The notes below the pieces were generated by a model. It had not been told where the DNA came from. It did not search any database and saw only the letters and a program-made list of their open reading frames with translations. Shown in pieces: positions 62,270-64,000 of a stretch of 64,000 bases of DNA; within the stretch, counting starts at the first letter, position 1; the number at the start of each line of letters is the position of its first letter. The translations under genes were made by a program, and so were the position numbers. Origin of the DNA: Terfezia claveryi (lineage: Eukaryota > Ascomycota > Pezizomycetes > Pezizales > Pezizaceae); the NCBI GenBank assembly GCA_015179025.1, contig WHUX01000033.1:360846-424845 (forward strand). Direction: 5' to 3'.

Positions 62270-64000
62270 TTAGATGAGAGCTCGGGTCTCATCTCTGGTT
62301 CGTGGTCCTTGTTTTCCTTTAGTTCTTCGACGTCTTTTGAATGTATCTTCCATGCTTCCGGTCGTCCAGAAGTCTTGAAGAATTTCGGTGGTGATATCCT
62401 TGGTGTTTACCCAGGAATCATATTTAGGAGTGTATCCTAGCCATCTGACCTTATATTGTCTTTCTCCAGTTCGAGAAGCTGTTCTGAATTCTAATACCTT
62501 TTCAACTTCATAACGATCTTCTTGGATTGGTCCTGGTTCCTGAGATTGTCTGTGAGGGAACTGGGTGGGATCGTTTTTGTAGTATGGTTTGAGTTTGCTA
62601 ATATGAAAAGTATTATATATGAGGTGGAGGTCAGGTTGACTGGATAGGTCTAGGCTATAGTTATTACGTTTCCGATTACTAGAAATAATGGGAAATGGGC
62701 CTAGCCATTTTGGTTTGAGCTTGAGTGAGACATTCGATAGGTTGATATTTTCTGAGGAAAGCATAACCTGTTGTCCGACTGAAAATTTGGCTGTATTGGG
62801 TAGTCGTTTGTTCGCTTGAGATGCTTGAGTCTTCTTGGCATCATATAGGTTTTTAGACGTTACCTCATGACGTTCATTTGGGGGTACATATGCATTAATG
62901 GGGTATGGAAGTATCGATACGCCAAGATGTGCATTAAATCCAAATAGTATGGAAAAGGGACTATTCTGTCTAGCGGCATTATACCTAGAGTTAAGTTTCA
63001 ACTGTATCTCTGGTAGTTTCTGTAGCCAATCAAATCCTTCGATTTTACAGGCTCTTGCTACTTGGAGAATTTCTTTGTTCATAATTTCCGATTGTCCGTC
63101 TGCATGTGGATGATATACGGTGGACGGTTCCAACTTGATTCCTTTATTCTTAGCCCAATCTTGAAAGTGCATTGACATAAAAAGAGTGTCGCGGTCAAAA
63201 ACAATACAGAAAGGGTATCCCATAGTCGGGACTACATGAGTATCAAAGGTAGCAGTACATTGTTCTGCTGTGAAATTATCTGAGACAGGAATAAGAAACT
63301 TGAATCCTGATTGTCTATCAACAATCGTCCAAAGTCATGAAATACAAACTACATGATCTTCTTCAACAGGAATATTCGGGTACAAAATTAAACACTTAGT
63401 AAACACAGGTGCTAACTTAAGAAAATCTATCGATATGTTAGTCCATGGCCTACTTGGTACATGTAATGGGGTTACGAGTCCAAGTGGCGCCTTGTTGGAA
63501 TACTTTGTCCATTGACAAGTATCACAACTTCTGATATAGTCCTTAGTTGGTTCTGCAAAGGACTGGCAATCATATCGGTCAGTAAGATATTTCATTGTTT
63601 TTTCAATGCCACCATGAGCGGTTGCTTCATGTGCATCTTTAATAACCAATTCGAGATAGTTCTTACCTTCGATGTTAAAGGTAGAGGGCAAGACTAATCT
63701 CCATTGTCCTTGTCAGTTCTTGACATACAAAAATCTATCTTTTCTTCTATGATCCTTTCAGTTCACAAAGGTATCATAGTAGTTCTTCCAGATGGGACAT
63801 ACTCTCATACATGATTGATATGCGGCTTTCATACCAGTTCCTTGGTCAAGCCAGTGTGTGATGAAGTAGTCCTTGTCATCTTCCCATCCGTTGCTGATGT
63901 GTTTCTCTTCAATAAGCTTGTTGAGGGTCAGTTCGATCCTTGTGTTAAAGTTATTGATGGTGGGTTTCTTCTCCTTGCATATGAAAGCATTATGTCCTGA
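62270..64000 (-). pseudogene. Gypsy chromovirus integrase with chromodomain (partial)
   Basis: Minus strand, entering from beyond the window. HHCC zinc-binding region near 63540-63640 (HEATAHGGIEKTMKYL, SCDTCQWTKYSN). Catalytic core: TIVDRQSGF, then CIVFDRDTLF (second Asp) and HPHADGQSEIMNKEI (Glu), all present. C-terminal GPF/Y-like module (KLKPKWLGPFPI) and a chromodomain (RYEVEKVLEFRTASR, YKVRWLGYTPKYDSWV; about 62370-62530), known in fungi to guide integration to heterochromatin. TGA at 63335-63337 breaks the core in frame (IS-stop-LWTIVDR), probably an Arg CGA. A further stop lies near 63713 and one near 63750. Apart from these, this is the best preserved pol in the window. Confidence 0.93.

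Overview
The window looks like a repeat-dominated stretch of a filamentous fungal genome. Evidence: short GT-AG introns (about 40-70 nt) with CTAAC branch sites, a fungus-specific FunK1 protein kinase, Tad1-like LINEs, chromodomain Ty3/gypsy elements, Fot1/pogo and KDZ DNA transposons, and many in-frame stops best explained as CpA-to-TpA changes (TAG/TAA for Gln or Trp codons), as repeat-induced point mutation would give. A Pezizomycotina ascomycete is my best guess; the species cannot be read from the sequence.

Layout. 101-7128: a full-length 7.0-kb Tad1-like LINE on the minus strand with a 13-bp target duplication and about nine nonsense codons. 7142-10020: old LINE fragments, one split by a young 416-bp LINE tail, plus small MITEs. 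10103-13536: a Ty1/copia remnant (3' LTR, PPT, RT/RNase H) broken by a 248-bp TA-flanked MITE and then by a 0.9-kb terminal-inverted-repeat element, beyond which copia sequence reappears on the opposite strand. 15000-17606: FunK1, the only long intact ORF. 18075-21159: a LINE derivative that keeps ORF1 and the 3' end but lacks ORF2. 22-25 kb: a LINE remnant, an hAT-type MITE and a mariner-type MITE.

26084-40481 is the centrepiece: a 14.4-kb DNA transposon with 243-bp terminal inverted repeats that are near-identical, inserted in an old copia LTR. It encodes a KDZ (Kyakuja-Dileera-Zisupton) transposase with an N-terminal Cys-cluster domain, and carries at least four other genes: an HMG-box-like protein, a possible SANT/Myb-like protein on the opposite strand, and two unrecognised proteins. 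Nested in its left part is a 2.7-kb giant palindrome built from satellite DNA.

40.5-43.5 kb: LINE pieces and a TA-flanked DNA element carrying a 540-bp LINE insertion. 43838-53065: a 9.2-kb Ty3/gypsy element with both LTRs, PBS, PPT and a 4-bp duplication; a 2.2-kb pogo/Fot1 transposon sits inside its gag gene. 53-59 kb: LINE tails, a pseudogenised small secreted cysteine-rich protein, and a pogo transposase remnant split by an hAT MITE. 59.1-61.4 kb is AT-rich with little content. 61441 to the end: LTR and pol of a chromodomain gypsy element that runs off the window.

Several nested insertions can be proved from the sequence alone, because removing the insert and one target copy rejoins a reading frame (11247-11494, 49794-52010, 58226-58795) or because clean target duplications flank a poly-A tail (7733-8148, 18539-18583, 42142-42200, 42868-43407, 101-7128, 18075-21159).
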